Positions 25,201 to 33,291 are shown, counted from the stretch's first letter. The stretch: 64,000 bases of DNA from Strongylocentrotus purpuratus (GCF_000002235.5 NW_022145599.1:3541677-3605676); one strand, 5' to 3'. Numbers and translations: made by a program. Notes: generated by a model not told the origin, from the sequence alone.

Positions 25201-27660
25201 GAAAGGTTACAAGCTTAGATTCCTTAAAGCCCCACTGCACTCTTTATAGCTACTTGCGCGCCCTCTATATAGCAGACAATGTCTAAGCGGTGACTGTTGT
25301 CCCCCATGTTCCTCTTTTTCTTATGCAAATTGAGAGCTGATTTGATGAGATAACCACCCGTCAGTGACCTTGTAGGGAGGTCTAATCCCTCATGGCTAAA
25401 CTAGTGTAGACGGGCTTTAACCCCTTCTTTTCCATAAGGTATACACACATACATGTATATCTTTAAAAAGAAACTTTAAAGAGTCTAATATGGGGTTCAT
25501 TCTTGGCTTCATTCTTTTTAACTAAAATGTGAATTCCTTTCATGGGAACAAACTTTATAAAGCACAAATCTGTATCTGATTCTTGGAAGAAAGAAATAAC
25601 CATTTGACAGACTGTCAGCCAGTTGCTTGTAGAATGTAATGATGTGTTACTGCATCTCAAGGTTAAATGAACTAAAGTGGAAGCATTGCACACATGCCCA
25701 TGCAGTCCATACTATTATTAAACAATATCTGAACAGTTATTCTCCATCCATAAGGTAGTGTATCTCAATGCGCAAAGGGAGATCATCGTAAAAACAGAGC
25801 ATGATTTCAGGGTTTTTTGTCTATGTGCTATAATTATTTAAGGCTTCAGAAAAAAGTTTCAACACACATAATCTTACCAGGGTCACCGCCCCATGAGTAT
25901 TGCTTAGCCCTTGGTCCCATGGTCATGATGAAAGGAAACAGCTCATCTGTCTTCCATTCACTCTTCTGATCATTCAGGGAGCTTTGCCCTCCAGAGCTCA
26001 TAGCAGGAGAGTTCCTTGGGCTGGATGATAACCTTATACTGCAATGGGACAAACAACAAATGGTCTATGTAAGCTTCTTTCTCCTTTCAATGAGGCAGCA
26101 AAGGAGTTATTATAGAAATTCCATCTCGTTGCTGTTTCTAAAATCTAGTTTGATTGTTGATGGGCTGAGTTAAAGACCACCAAGGAGTTCTCTTCTGGAG
26201 AGATCATACCAGGGGAGTTCCCTTTGCTGGATGATAACCTTATACTGTAATGGGACAAAAAAAACATTGGTAAATAAATGTAAGATTCTCCTTTCTCCTT
26301 TCAACGAGGCAGCAAAGGGGAGTTGTTATAGAAACTCTATCTCGTTGTTGTTCCTAAACTCTAGTTTAATTGTTGAGGGGTGAGTTGAATCCCACCAAGG
26401 AGATCTCTTTTGGATAAATCATACCAGGAGAGTTCCTCTGGCTGGATGATAACCTTATACTGTAATGGGACGATAACTGAAAACATGTAGTAAATGTAAG
26501 CTCCTTTTTTCTCCTTTCAATGAGGCAGCAAAAGAGTTGTTATAGAAACTCCATCTCGTTGCTATTTCTAAACTCTAGTTCGATTGTTGAGGGCTGAGCT
26601 GAAGCCCTATCACCTATGTGTTTACTGGTTCGAGGGACGGCAAGGTCATATGATGTGCAGTCAATTTAAGTATGTGAGACGGGATGTTATTCTCTTCTTA
26701 CCTGTAGTTGAGATTGGACGGTAAGTCACCATTCTCTGGGAAGTCATTATGAAACACAATACCACCCAGCAAAGGAGAATCCTTGGTGCCGTTGATCTGG
26801 GCGAAGTACTCCAGCATAGCGTCTTCAGTTGGAAAACCTGGACCTGTTTACATGGAAACCAATATGAGAAAAGTAAATCATTCTTAATCATTTTTAAATT
26901 AAGTTACCTATTACCCCCCCCCCCCCCCCCCCCTCATTATCTTGCTCTCTCCCTCTTTCTGCATTCTGACTTTGGCTCACTGAATGAGATGTATGTACAG
27001 GTCTTTACAGTATTAAAAAAACTGCTTTGGAAAACCAGAAAATTCTTCACAATCTTAATTAGATGATTTGATATAAAACAACAAACTATTGAGCTTTAGA
27101 TTTGTTTACAAAATCTGATCTACATAGAAAAAAAACCTTTTGAGGTAATAAACATAAGTTTCAACTTTCAAATTATTTATTAGACAACATGTAGCATCTG
27201 ATTGTTAGACTGAAAATGTTTTTTAGAAATAATCAAGCACTTAATGTTAAAATTGAGCAAACATAAAACAGGGGTACATTTACACATCACTACTTTATTG
27301 TCCTGACCACAAGTTAGAATACTCACCATCTACGAGACTAACGAACGGCTGGCCAAGATTTTTCACAACGTGCGACATGATCTGGTTTGTTGCGGATGTG
27401 TTGGGTGTGTAAGCCATCTGCCATACTGTTACAGGTAAGGGAAAGATAGTCAGATTGTGCGGCAGGTTGTTGATGTTAAAGGTGTCGTAGACGGTGGCGT
27501 TAGGGTAGACGGTGTAATCCACAGCATGCCTGATCCCGATGAGGATGCAGGCAAAGAGTACGGGGATGAGAATCTCAAAGATGGTCGCTATTACGCGTCT
27601 GAGTTGAAGGAGGAAGTTCTTCCAGAGAAGGAGACGCAGCTGGCTTAGGATGCGAGCCAT
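5144..27660 (-). CDS. ABCA3: ABCA3-type ABC transporter, complete 21-exon gene
   Basis: Full ABC subfamily A transporter, two membrane halves in one chain, expected to flip or export phospholipid/sterol using ATP. Coding exons, 5' to 3' on the minus strand: 27327-27660, 26702-26843, 25878-26038, 24940-25187, 24053-24290, 21347-21520, 20372-20553, 19309-19458, 18349-18621, 16733-16888, 15321-15531, 14709-14958, 13535-13710, 12189-12949, 11146-11644, 9425-9618, 8380-8682, 7531-7718, 6610-6780, 5769-5965, 5144-5346. Every junction is GT-AG, all phases agree, and the sum is 5211 nt (1736 aa; human ABCA3 is 1704). Both nucleotide-binding domains are intact: Walker [11 protein letters not shown] (~568) and [10 protein letters not shown] (~1447), signatures [10 protein letters not shown] and [10 protein letters not shown], Walker B IVMLDEP and IVFLDEP. 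Length and the EGVQW...PGEYGIPKP segment favour ABCA3 over ABCA1. Introns are full of transposon debris, but no exon is broken. Confidence 0.93.
5769..5965 (-). CDS. ABCA3: ABCA exon 20: end of NBD2
   Basis: It encodes [18 protein letters not shown] and continues through [17 protein letters not shown] to NFIMAEFPG. Acceptor gacag, donor GTGAGA. Confidence 0.94.
6610..6780 (-). CDS. ABCA3: ABCA exon 19: NBD2 signature, Walker B, H-loop
   Basis: It carries [19 protein letters not shown], Walker [14 protein letters not shown] and RCIILTSHS. All catalytic residues are present. Acceptor tgtag, donor GTATGA. Confidence 0.95.
7531..7718 (-). CDS. ABCA3: ABCA exon 18: NBD2 Q-loop and helical region
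   Basis: It begins [18 protein letters not shown] (Q-loop Gln) and ends HADKQAKAL, leading into the signature. Acceptor aatag, donor GTAAGA, phase 2. Confidence 0.92.
8203..8345. repeat. Interspersed repeat with (AAT)n head
   Basis: (AATAAT)n followed by catatagcacttaatagcgc, then TACCCAGGCGTTACTTG. This looks like the tail region of a retroposon family; a related stretch is near 18186-18330. It ends 35 bases from the exon 17 donor. Confidence 0.45.
8380..8682 (-). CDS. ABCA3: ABCA exon 17: NBD2 Walker A
   Basis: It begins [12 protein letters not shown], continues [19 protein letters not shown] and Walker [11 protein letters not shown], and ends IKDDLQM. The acceptor (gtgaag) is ambiguous by three bases. 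Donor GTAGGT, phase 0. Confidence 0.92.
8887..9082. mobile_element. TTAA-flanked MITE, copy 4 (best preserved)
   Basis: 196 bp from TTAAAGCCCGTCTGCACTCG to AGTGCAGTGGGGCTTTAA. Ends form an imperfect inverted repeat of about 22 bp. It is inverted relative to copies 2, 3, 5, 6 and 7. No coding capacity; TTAA at both ends would fit a piggyBac-like target site, but the superfamily is not established. Confidence 0.8.
9098..9412. repeat. ATC/GAT microsatellite in intron 16
   Basis: Interrupted ATC/ACC repeats directly downstream of the exon 16 donor. On the gene strand they would code mainly for Asp and Gly in the exon 16 frame. Confidence 0.9.
9425..9618 (-). CDS. ABCA3: ABCA exon 16: last membrane helix and start of linker
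   Basis: It encodes [19 protein letters not shown], a helix ([18 protein letters not shown]) and [13 protein letters not shown] chose the consensus GTGAGT donor after EDTPANT, since this joins in frame to EDEDVAAER of exon 17; the frame otherwise continues into Asp-coding GAT repeats. Confidence 0.88.
10057..11116. mobile_element. 1.06-kb non-autonomous TIR element in intron 15
   Basis: Terminal inverted repeats CATACATGCCAAC / GTTGGCATGTATG are flanked by the direct repeat CAGGAG (10051-10056 and 11117-11122). The interior has GC palindromes (GTGCGCAAAGCGCAC, GCGCGAAGCGC) and a repeated AACGGAAC motif but no transposase. It ends about 24 bases from the exon 15 donor. The TIR resembles that of the 471-bp element at 15885. 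Confidence 0.7.
11146..11644 (-). CDS. ABCA3: ABCA exon 15: second membrane domain core
   Basis: It begins [15 protein letters not shown], a hallmark of ABCA second halves, and contains at least four hydrophobic helices (for example [17 protein letters not shown] and [19 protein letters not shown]) and [13 protein letters not shown]. It ends CNSQPG, phase 1. Confidence 0.95.
11865..12040 (+). mobile_element. LINE 3' end (CR1/L2-like)
   Basis: Bases 11865-11954 encode [18 protein letters not shown] and run to a TAA stop, matching the C terminus of CR1/L2-type reverse transcriptase proteins. A short tail with a gcgccttgagcactcc motif and a (TTA)n run (about 12016-12040) follows. It is a 5'-truncated copy in ABCA intron 14, opposite to the gene. 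Confidence 0.75.
12189..12949 (-). CDS. ABCA3: ABCA exon 14: membrane helix 7, extracellular loop 2, helix 8
   Basis: The largest exon (761 nt). It holds the second-half opening ([18 protein letters not shown]), a helix ([19 protein letters not shown]), a loop of about 190 residues with possible N-glycosylation sites (NSTP, NVS, NATY, NATR, NGS), then a helix ending SFVVFLIK. Donor GTAAGA, phase 0. Confidence 0.94.
13535..13710 (-). CDS. ABCA3: ABCA exon 13: cytosolic linker
   Basis: Begins [20 protein letters not shown] and ends EEQELES. Polar and acidic, as expected of the poorly conserved linker between the halves. Acceptor gacag, donor GTATAC. Confidence 0.85.
14240..14700. repeat. CT-rich repeat with decayed copies of the exon 12 end
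   Basis: Blocks of CTCTCT alternate with sequences matching the last part of exon 12. The 14245-14300 copy, read on the minus strand, gives [14 protein letters not shown] followed by GTAAAT; 14343-14375 keeps IEVFRK then GTGGGT; 14535-14590 keeps SYGTS then GTGAGT. Confidence 0.7.
14709..14958 (-). CDS. ABCA3: ABCA exon 12: regulatory segment after NBD1
   Basis: It encodes [14 protein letters not shown] and ends [14 protein letters not shown], the conserved close of the R1 segment. The donor is GTGAGT, phase 2. Diverged copies of its last ~60 bases lie downstream in intron 12. Confidence 0.92.
15321..15531 (-). CDS. ABCA3: ABCA exon 11: NBD1 Walker B and H-loop
   Basis: It begins [17 protein letters not shown] (Walker B with its catalytic Glu), then [16 protein letters not shown] (H-loop His) and ends [14 protein letters not shown]. 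Confidence 0.94.
15563..15790 (+). mobile_element. tRNA-derived SINE
   Basis: The head reads like a tRNA: GGTGGCTCAGTGGTAGAGC (A-box) and GGGTTCAAAACC (B-box) about 35 bases later. The body contains TGCCCTTTGGTAAGGCATTA, a segment shared with other invertebrate SINEs. It ends in ATC repeats. It lies in ABCA intron 10 in the opposite sense. Confidence 0.75.
15885..16355. mobile_element. 471-bp hAT-like non-autonomous element
   Basis: Perfect 13-bp TIRs AGACCTGCCAACC / GGTTGGCAGGTCT flanked by an exact 8-bp duplication GTACTACC (15877-15884 and 16356-16363). It has no coding capacity and a long A run near 16225-16260. An 8-bp duplication is the hAT norm. Confidence 0.85.
16733..16888 (-). CDS. 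ABCA3: ABCA exon 10: NBD1 signature motif
   Basis: It runs from [20 protein letters not shown] to the ABC signature [10 protein letters not shown] and IALIADSK. Acceptor tgcag, donor GTGAGA. Confidence 0.93.
16936..17110. mobile_element. Mariner-like MITE (GTCAAACCTGTCTATAG family)
   Basis: Ends GTCAAACCTGTCTATAGCG and AAGCAGTTTGACTG with TA at the borders, about 175 bp. It is the intact relative of the interrupted copy at 43461-46581. Confidence 0.75.
17223..17380. mobile_element. Inverted-repeat MITE (GGCCCGGTCTTATAAAG)
   Basis: The ends GGCCCGGTCTTATAAAGAGT and ACTCTTTATAAGACGGGGCC are inverted repeats that continue into TTGCGATTGAT motifs. About 158 bp, non-coding. A fragment of the same motif is near 22492. 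Confidence 0.7.
18349..18621 (-). CDS. ABCA3: ABCA exon 9: NBD1 Walker A and Q-loop
   Basis: It encodes [20 protein letters not shown], Walker [11 protein letters not shown], and the Q-loop stretch [20 protein letters not shown]. The catalytic Lys of Walker A is present. Donor GTAACT, phase 0. Confidence 0.95.
19006..19275. repeat. ATC/GAT trinucleotide microsatellite
   Basis: An interrupted ATC run on the plus strand lies directly inside intron 8. On the gene strand it is GAT/GAC and would code for Asp in the exon 8 frame. Confidence 0.9.
19309..19458 (-). CDS. ABCA3: ABCA exon 8: linker before the first ATPase domain
   Basis: It begins [20 protein letters not shown] and ends [10 protein letters not shown], the strand that opens NBD1. 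The donor is GTAGAG. The frame stays open beyond the donor into an Asp-coding GAT microsatellite (19006-19275). Confidence 0.87.
20031..20320. mobile_element. Foldback MITE (GGGGTGTTTCACAAAG family), copy 1
   Basis: About 50-bp inverted arms (GTGTTTCACAAAGACTAAGA at left, its complement TCTTTGTGAAACACCCCCCA at right). ABCA intron 7 side, no coding capacity. A second copy is at 38725-39038. Confidence 0.7.
20372..20553 (-). CDS. ABCA3: ABCA exon 7: last helix of the first membrane domain
   Basis: It encodes [20 protein letters not shown], a helix ([18 protein letters not shown]) and [16 protein letters not shown], closely matching the ABCA3 pattern. Donor GTAAGA, phase 0. Confidence 0.92.
21347..21520 (-). 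CDS. ABCA3: ABCA exon 6: membrane helices 5 and 6
   Basis: It encodes [19 protein letters not shown] and continues with [14 protein letters not shown]. No long open frame marks this exon because it is short; splice sites (ttgcag, GTAAGT) and phase 1-1 place it securely. Confidence 0.9.
21555..21738. mobile_element. TTAA-flanked MITE, copy 5
   Basis: It runs from TTAAAGCCAGACTGCACTAC to AGTGTAGACAGGCTTTAA in ABCA intron 5. Confidence 0.75.
21845..21990 (-). mobile_element. SINE fragment
   Basis: On the minus strand it reads through a B-box-like stretch, then CCCCGTGCGGCCTTGG, TTTTGGCAAGACATTTATCT and CACCCAGGTGTTAAATGG. This order matches the body of tRNA-derived SINEs. The tRNA head is eroded. 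Confidence 0.6.
22230..22400. mobile_element. Inverted-repeat MITE (GGGTGCATTTATCAAC)
   Basis: The ends GGGTGCATTTATCAACTCTT and AAAAGTTGATAAACGCACCC are inverted repeats about 170 bp apart. No coding content. Confidence 0.7.
24053..24290 (-). CDS. ABCA3: ABCA exon 5: membrane helices 3 and 4
   Basis: It begins [18 protein letters not shown], the most recognisable ABCA membrane motif, followed by two long hydrophobic helices and ending AVSVFFSK. Acceptor atcag, donor GTAAAA. Confidence 0.92.
24770..24929. mobile_element. TTAA-flanked MITE, copy 6 (one end lost)
   Basis: The interior and the AAACTAGTACAGACTG end match the family; the other end is missing or eroded. It lies next to the exon 4 donor. 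Confidence 0.65.
24940..25187 (-). CDS. ABCA3: ABCA exon 4: end of loop 1 and membrane helix 2
   Basis: It begins [18 protein letters not shown] and ends in a helix ([17 protein letters not shown]) plus the cytosolic EKEKRLK motif that precedes KESMRMMGL in the family. Donor GTAAAT, phase 0. Confidence 0.9.
25224..25420. mobile_element. TTAA-flanked MITE, copy 7
   Basis: From TTAAAGCCCCACTGCACTCT to AGTGTAGACGGGCTTTAA in ABCA intron 3. Copies 6 and 7 flank exon 4. Confidence 0.78.
25878..26038 (-). CDS. ABCA3: ABCA exon 3: extracellular loop 1
   Basis: It begins [18 protein letters not shown] and ends [11 protein letters not shown]. Acceptor ttgcag, donor GTAAGA. Two diverged copies of its acceptor and first ~50 bases lie just upstream in intron 2 (see the tandem repeat 25990-26610). 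Confidence 0.88.
25990..26610. repeat. Tandem repeat (~206-215 bp) including the exon 3 acceptor
   Basis: The block CTGGATGATAACCTTATACT occurs at 26021, 26227 and 26442. Each unit also repeats the neighbouring intron (CTCCTTTCAATGAGGCAGCA and the Ctctagttt...gattgttgagg segment). The two upstream units keep an AG acceptor and open sequence ([26 protein letters not shown]) but show no good donor. Confidence 0.8.
26702..26843 (-). CDS. ABCA3: ABCA exon 2: extracellular loop 1
   Basis: It encodes [20 protein letters not shown] and continues to FPSNLNY-type sequence typical of ABCA3 loop 1. Acceptor aaacag, donor GTAAGA. Confidence 0.9.
27327..27660 (-). CDS. ABCA3: ABCA exon 1: start codon, first membrane helix, start of extracellular loop 1
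   Basis: The ATG at 27658-27660 opens [16 protein letters not shown], the family's usual N terminus (LLLWKN), then a hydrophobic helix (about residues 25-45, [14 protein letters not shown]). The loop carries possible N-glycosylation sites (NATVY, NLT, NTS). Donor is GTGAGT; exon ends in phase 1. Confidence 0.9.
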
Positions 27661-28839
27661 CTTGAAGCAGTTGGTTTAATACAGAGATGAAATCAAACTT
27701 GATGAGATTGGACTATGCAATCTAGGTGGAAACAAAACTCTACTGCACTGTACAGCATGTCATCATGTGGTCTTGTACCTACAAAGGGAAAGACAAAACA
27801 AATCAGCTGATAAATATACTGACATCATCATATTTTACAGTTTTCATGAACTTTTTTACATTAGAAATTGATTTCTGAAAAATGTAATGTTGACAGTATC
27901 TTTGAATACAGCAATAAAAATATGAGATTTGATGTGATTTACAGTATAACATTTATGTAACTTACATTACTAAAAATTACAACAGGACCTAGTATAACAG
28001 CATCAGTTCAAAGTAGTCATCTAATAAATACCAGTAATATAAAACAAGAATCGATGTGAAAAAAGACAAAAAAAGTCACATTTTGGTATCAAAAAGTACA
28101 TTTCCTCCCTACATACAATTACATACCAAGTTAACAGCACAGCGATGCAAGCCCTTAGATAGTGAAACCAACATTATGATAAGTACATCCAAGAGCATTA
28201 ATTGCAACATCCAGCTGTTGCGTCACTACAGTAAGCACTATTTGCTTACCAAGGTATTTTTAGATAATAAAGCGTCAAGTTAGTTCATTAGCTCTCTTAC
28301 ATAGAGCCATCACTATGGAGTTTGTTTGATATTGAAGTACAAAGGTCTTTTCTTTGACACACTAATCATTAACCTCAAAGGACAGCCAACTTTGATTAAT
28401 TCTACACAAAGTTGGTTCTCAGATATGTCCGTGTTAAATCATACATTTATTTCAAATTTTATTTATGAAGAAAATTAGATTCATATAAATGTGAGTAGAA
28501 AAAAATGAATTAAAAAACACTAAAACCAATGTACATTTATGTCAAAGATATATTATAAAGGGTTTTTTTAGAACATAAACATAGCTATCCTTCGGATGTT
28601 TCTATCGTGTATGAAGGGGTGACCAAAGTTTTTGGAGATTTGAAAATATTAGAAAATGTGATATCAGATCTATGATTTCTCATTTTATAATTCTACAGAC
28701 AAAAAAAAAAATCCATTACCGTATTTGCCGGCGATAAGGTCGCAGCGCCGCATAGGCCGCACCCCCAACTTTGACAACTTTTTTTCATATGTCAACAACA
28801 TTCTTACCATAACTGGACACAAAGCAATGCTGGGGGAAT

Positions 28840-28957
28840 CTAGTCTACGCCGAAGGCAAAATGATTATGAAGGAAAAACTGTGCGCCATCTACACGTTCG
28901 TAATGGCGTTATCACAGTTTTTCCTTCATAATCATTTTTGCCTTCGGCGTAGACTAG
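28840..28957. repeat. Near-perfect 118-nt hairpin
   Basis: The arms 28840-28883 and 28913-28957 are exact complements except for one extra T (for example TCTACGCCGAAGGCAAAATG with its complement). The 29-nt loop has its own CGCCAT...ATGGCG stem. It could be a young inverted duplication, a miniature transposon or a small-RNA precursor. Confidence 0.85.
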
Positions 28958-29268
28958 AAGGGATGAGATTGACGGCAGCGAGAGTTTAACACGGCTTGCA
29001 AGATTTTCAACATGGATGTCCATTTTGACCCATAATTTCCTTAAAAGGGACCATTAAACGGATTATTTCAATCAAGTTAGTAAGTGGAACCGATGTATTA
29101 TAGCCTAGGCCTAATGTAAAATTGGATATGCACGAGGTAAAATGACATTTTGGGGGATTTTGGGGGCATAACAATACGGCCGTGGCAAGTTTGTTCATGT
29201 TTGTGGGAGGGGCCTAATGGCTAAAATCTAGCCGTGATATCTTCAACATAGGCTGGCATAGGCGATCG

Positions 29269-29343
29269 TTCAGTCTCTATAACCGGAGGTCTAGTGGAGC
29301 CAGACGTAGTCTCAGTGGAACAACCGACGGTATAGAGACTGAA
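29269..29343. repeat. Short hairpin (TTCAGTCTCTATA arms)
   Basis: TTCAGTCTCTATAACCG and CGGTATAGAGACTGAA pair across a 42-nt spacer. The role is unknown. Confidence 0.6.
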
Positions 29344-30357
29344 GCTTTCGGTCTATAGAAAAACCTGCTATTTCATCCTGTTCATCTAAATCTACACCTT
29401 TGACCTCATTTATTGAGTATCACAATGCACATAGACTGCATAAAGGGATTTTAATAGGGATGCGTGCAATCTCTATCAATTAGTCTAGAAATCTATGCCT
29501 ATGGGAAGGATTTTATTTTCAGCAGACAAAGCCGAGTGCACGATAATGCCCCCAAGGGCCAAGACTGCCGGTAATCTCACCTGCTCGATGAACGAATAAC
29601 ACTAACAGCTAGCTCTCTGCATGTAGATCCTACTTAAAGAACAAGGAGCATGAGGAGAAGACTCGAAATCAGTCTCGGAGTAGTAGTAGGATCCTACTGT
29701 CTGGGAGGCATCATCACATTAGCATGATCAGTTCGAGAAGTTCGACCATTCCGTACTGGGTACCAACAACACACTAACTTCTCCTCATTCATTTACAATG
29801 TAGGCTTTAACAAGTCGTTTCATGAATTTGGGCGAGAACACAACCTTCACATACTATGGCGGAGCTTGTGTAATATGTACTACGGCGGCTTGTAATATCC
29901 TAGCACAAAGTCAGCTGATCTTTACTTAAATTGCCCAAAATAGTTCATGATGTAACCAGGGTACCAAGAACTTGCAAAAAACCCCGGCCCCCCCCCCCCA
30001 CTCAATGTCATTTAGGGTACGCATATATGCTCGTTCCCTCTTTTTGAAAGCACCCCCTATCTGCACTGCCAATATTTCCAACCCCCCCCCCCTTTCGTGG
30101 GCTTTTCCTGCCTTGGAGACCCCCCTAAATCAGGAAAAATGCTCAAATTATGTAACCCCCTAAATACGGAATAATTTCTCAGGAGTCCAAAGAGATGAGA
30201 GAAAAAAAGAAAAAATACCCCCTTTTTAAAGAAATCTCTGGGTGAAAAGTCAAATACACGCCTTTTTTTACGATTCTCGGGCCGGACATTGTCGCACGAA
30301 AAGTACCCCTTTACCGGACATTTTGGCAACACGCATGCGGTCATTCCGACCTCTGAG

Positions 30358-30359
<2 letters not shown>

Positions 30360-30387
<28 letters not shown>
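30360..30387. repeat. Poly-G tract within C/G-rich low-complexity sequence
   Basis: About 28 G residues. The flanking 29975-30110 region has several poly-C runs. Such tracts are difficult for sequencing, so the length is uncertain. Confidence 0.8.
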
Positions 30388-30388
<1 letters not shown>

Positions 30389-31154
30389 TTATATGGACGA
30401 AAAGGGGATCTTTCCTATGTAAAGAGGGCACTTTGGGGGTACTTGAAAATTGTGGGGATGGGAATGCACCCAGGAATTACACTACCGGTATAAAAAATTT
30501 GAATGGTACGCATGCGAGCATTTCTCAATATTTCCCGGTATTTACCAGTATTTCCTGCCAGCACCCTACTTCAAGATATGCGTAATGTGTTCATATAATG
30601 TATAAATTAGTGGTGGATAGCGTGGGGAGGGGGGAATTGACTGCTGCCCTCACTTATTTTTTTTTTGCTGCCTTAAAAAAAGAGAGAGTGACAGAAGAAA
30701 AAGGAGAAAATAAAGAGAAAAGAAGGTAAAAGAGGAAAAGGAGAGAGAGAGGGAGAGAGAATGTATTGAATCAGTCTTTCAATCAACCTCTCAACAACCA
30801 GCTTTTCAATCTTGCCAAATTCACCCAATCTTTTCTCCCAGTCAACTAAATATTCATCTTTCAATCAAGCATATGTGTACAACTTCAAGTATTCTCTCCA
30901 TTCTGACTCGCATTCAGATCATCCAATTTGGTTTATTGTGTACAGGGGTCAAAAGAAAAATGAAATACGATTTTCAATCCAGTCCTCATTCATCGTTTTG
31001 AATTGTCTGTATTTGTATACCGGGTAATCAACTATTTATCTTTATTATCAATTGTTTTTTTCTTATAAATGCAATGAAATAAATGAAGAAATATTTGATA
31101 AATCAACTAGTTTCTCAAACCCACCTCATCACCACCCAATCAATGCTCTATCAC

Positions 31155-31323
31155 CACAATCGCAAAAACTTTCGAAAAATCAACCCAAGGCAATTTCTAC
31201 AGCCTTGTCCATCACCATTTGAACTACCGGTATGCGTGATGTGAATGTGATTTCTATGGGATATACAATATGGTACTGCAATATTACCCTCGAGTTGATT
31301 TACCGAAAGTCTTTGCGATTGTG
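31155..31323. repeat. Inverted repeat, ~30-bp arms
   Basis: CACAATCGCAAAAACTTTCG at the left is complemented by the stretch ending TTTGCGATTGTG at the right, with a few mismatches. It is likely a short MITE. Confidence 0.6.
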
Positions 31324-31732
31324 TTTTTGTATATATCTTACAAAACATACCAATATATCACCACGTCATTGAAACTTCAACCACACATTCAATCTTCCCA
31401 TCAATCTTACAATCAACCATAACCAATCAACAGAGTTGCCACCTAGCTTGCTGAATGAAACACAATGCCAGGCTAATGCTGAAGATAATTTATATGAGAT
31501 ACGACACATTTTTGTTAAATAAAATCATTCTCATCAAAATTTGAGAATACACATGTAGTGTAAAGCCAGTCTTGTAAGTTATAATGATCACTGCGTTGAT
31601 TTTTCCGACGTTTCTATTCTTTCAATCTGTTGACTATGAAATACATGAATATAAAATAATATATACTATGGTCTTGCTTTTCAAGAGCGGTCTCACAGGT
31701 ACCAACAGTGTTATTCCTGAGGGCCTGCAAGC

Positions 31733-31830
31733 AGAGCCATCTATATACAGAGTTTGGCCAACAAAGCAGTAGTCATCATATTGTGTCCAACTCGAACTGG
31801 GTTGGCCAAACTTGGTGTATAGATGGCTCT
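31733..31830. repeat. Hairpin with 30-bp arms (AGAGCCATCTATA...GGCCAAC)
   Basis: Arms 31733-31762 and 31801-31830 are complementary with about four mismatches over 30 bp, separated by 38 bases. Confidence 0.75.
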
Positions 31831-31858
31831 TAACCCAGCATTGCTTTGGCATTTCAAT

Positions 31859-32225
31859 CTTAAAACCCCTCTAAAGTGTTGTAAGCCCTAAAAATTAGAT
31901 GTCAACATTTCACTTAAATTGTATTATAATGTGAAAGAGGATGTCATTTAAGACACATTACTGCAAGGATTTTTAAAACAAATATATTTGAAGTCAAATA
32001 TTGAAGAAAGGATACAAAATTTAGGTTTTCTATGTAAAACAGAAAACCAAAATCATGTATTCTTTTATCAATATTCGTCTTTAAACACATTTTTTAAGGG
32101 GGAAATCTTTGCAGAAGTGAGTCTAAAATGACAACCTATTTCACATTATGATACAATTTAAGTGAAAATTTGCCATCAAATCTTTGGCAAATTTGGGGCT
32201 CCCAACACTTTAGAGGGTCTTTAAA
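31859..32225. mobile_element. Foldback element with ~110-bp inverted arms
   Basis: The left arm (ACCCCTCTAAAGTGTTGTAAG then TTTCACTTAAATTGTATTA) recurs inverted at 32100-32225. The total is about 367 bp and non-coding. Ends begin TTAAAACCCCTC / GAGGGTCTTTAAA. Confidence 0.75.
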
Positions 32226-33084
32226 CATGGTTGAAACCCAGAAGTTTGACATACTAAGCAGTAAACACCCATCTCAGATTCATGACACAAGAACCATGTA
32301 AACAAAATCACAATCACAAATTATTTGATATATTTGCTGTAAATTGATTTTATTATGAATCAGAATGCGTAACAGGCCAAATGAAAAATCATGATTTTTT
32401 AAAAATTCTTTAAAGTTATAGTCTCCATAATATAGAAAGGAAAAGTCTGAAAAGGGGAGACTTGAATAGTTCAAGGTGAAAGCAAAAAATGATAAGTTAG
32501 GGTAAAACATTTGCCAATATTTTTCATGACAGATTGAAAAGGTTAAATTTTGAATTACATAGGTGATCAATTTTGTCACTCATATACAAGGTATATTCTG
32601 CTAATGGGAAAGTAATTGATCACCAGAAATAACAATTTCAATGTTCAAGGAAGCATAACAAATTTAAAGACTTGCTGAAAGGGGCCACTGGCCACGATAT
32701 ACAATCACTTGAAATCATTTCCATTTTTTTCACAGCTTAATAAAGATCAATAAAATTTCAGAGCAAATTTACACAAAATTGGTTTGATTTTAACAATATA
32801 CCTTTGTAAATAATTTTTTATTATTTTGTCTGGTTGGGTCTCTTTTTAATGGCAAGTTTGCAATTGACCGAACTTGTTGACCTTTTTGAACATGTCCATA
32901 ATGCAAAAATTGAAGTTCTTCCAAAAACTATTCAGATTTTTGTTCTAAATCTGCCATGGAGAGAATAAAAGAACATATTATCAATGTTTTAAAAAAAAAG
33001 AAGATTATTCTGTAAAAAAAAAAGGGAATGAAAGATAGGCAGAGGCAGAGACAGGACGGGAGGGGTGGAGGAAGAAAGAAAGAA

Positions 33085-33240
33085 GAGAGAGAGGGGGGGG
33101 GGGGGGAGATGTGATGGATATGTAAGACAAACATTAAATAGAGGGAAATCTTTAAACCTAAGTAACACAGAGAGTGAGAACTAGAGAAAGAGAGAGAGAG
33201 AGAGAGAGTGGGAGGGAGGAAGAGAGAGAAATAGAGTGGG
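33085..33240. repeat. GA-rich microsatellite
   Basis: GA/GGA runs with a G homopolymer near 33094-33106 and (GA)n at 33189-33208. Confidence 0.85.
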
Positions 33241-33291
33241 GTAAAGGTATGAATAGTCTTTAAAAAATCACACACATCTGGTCATATTCAT

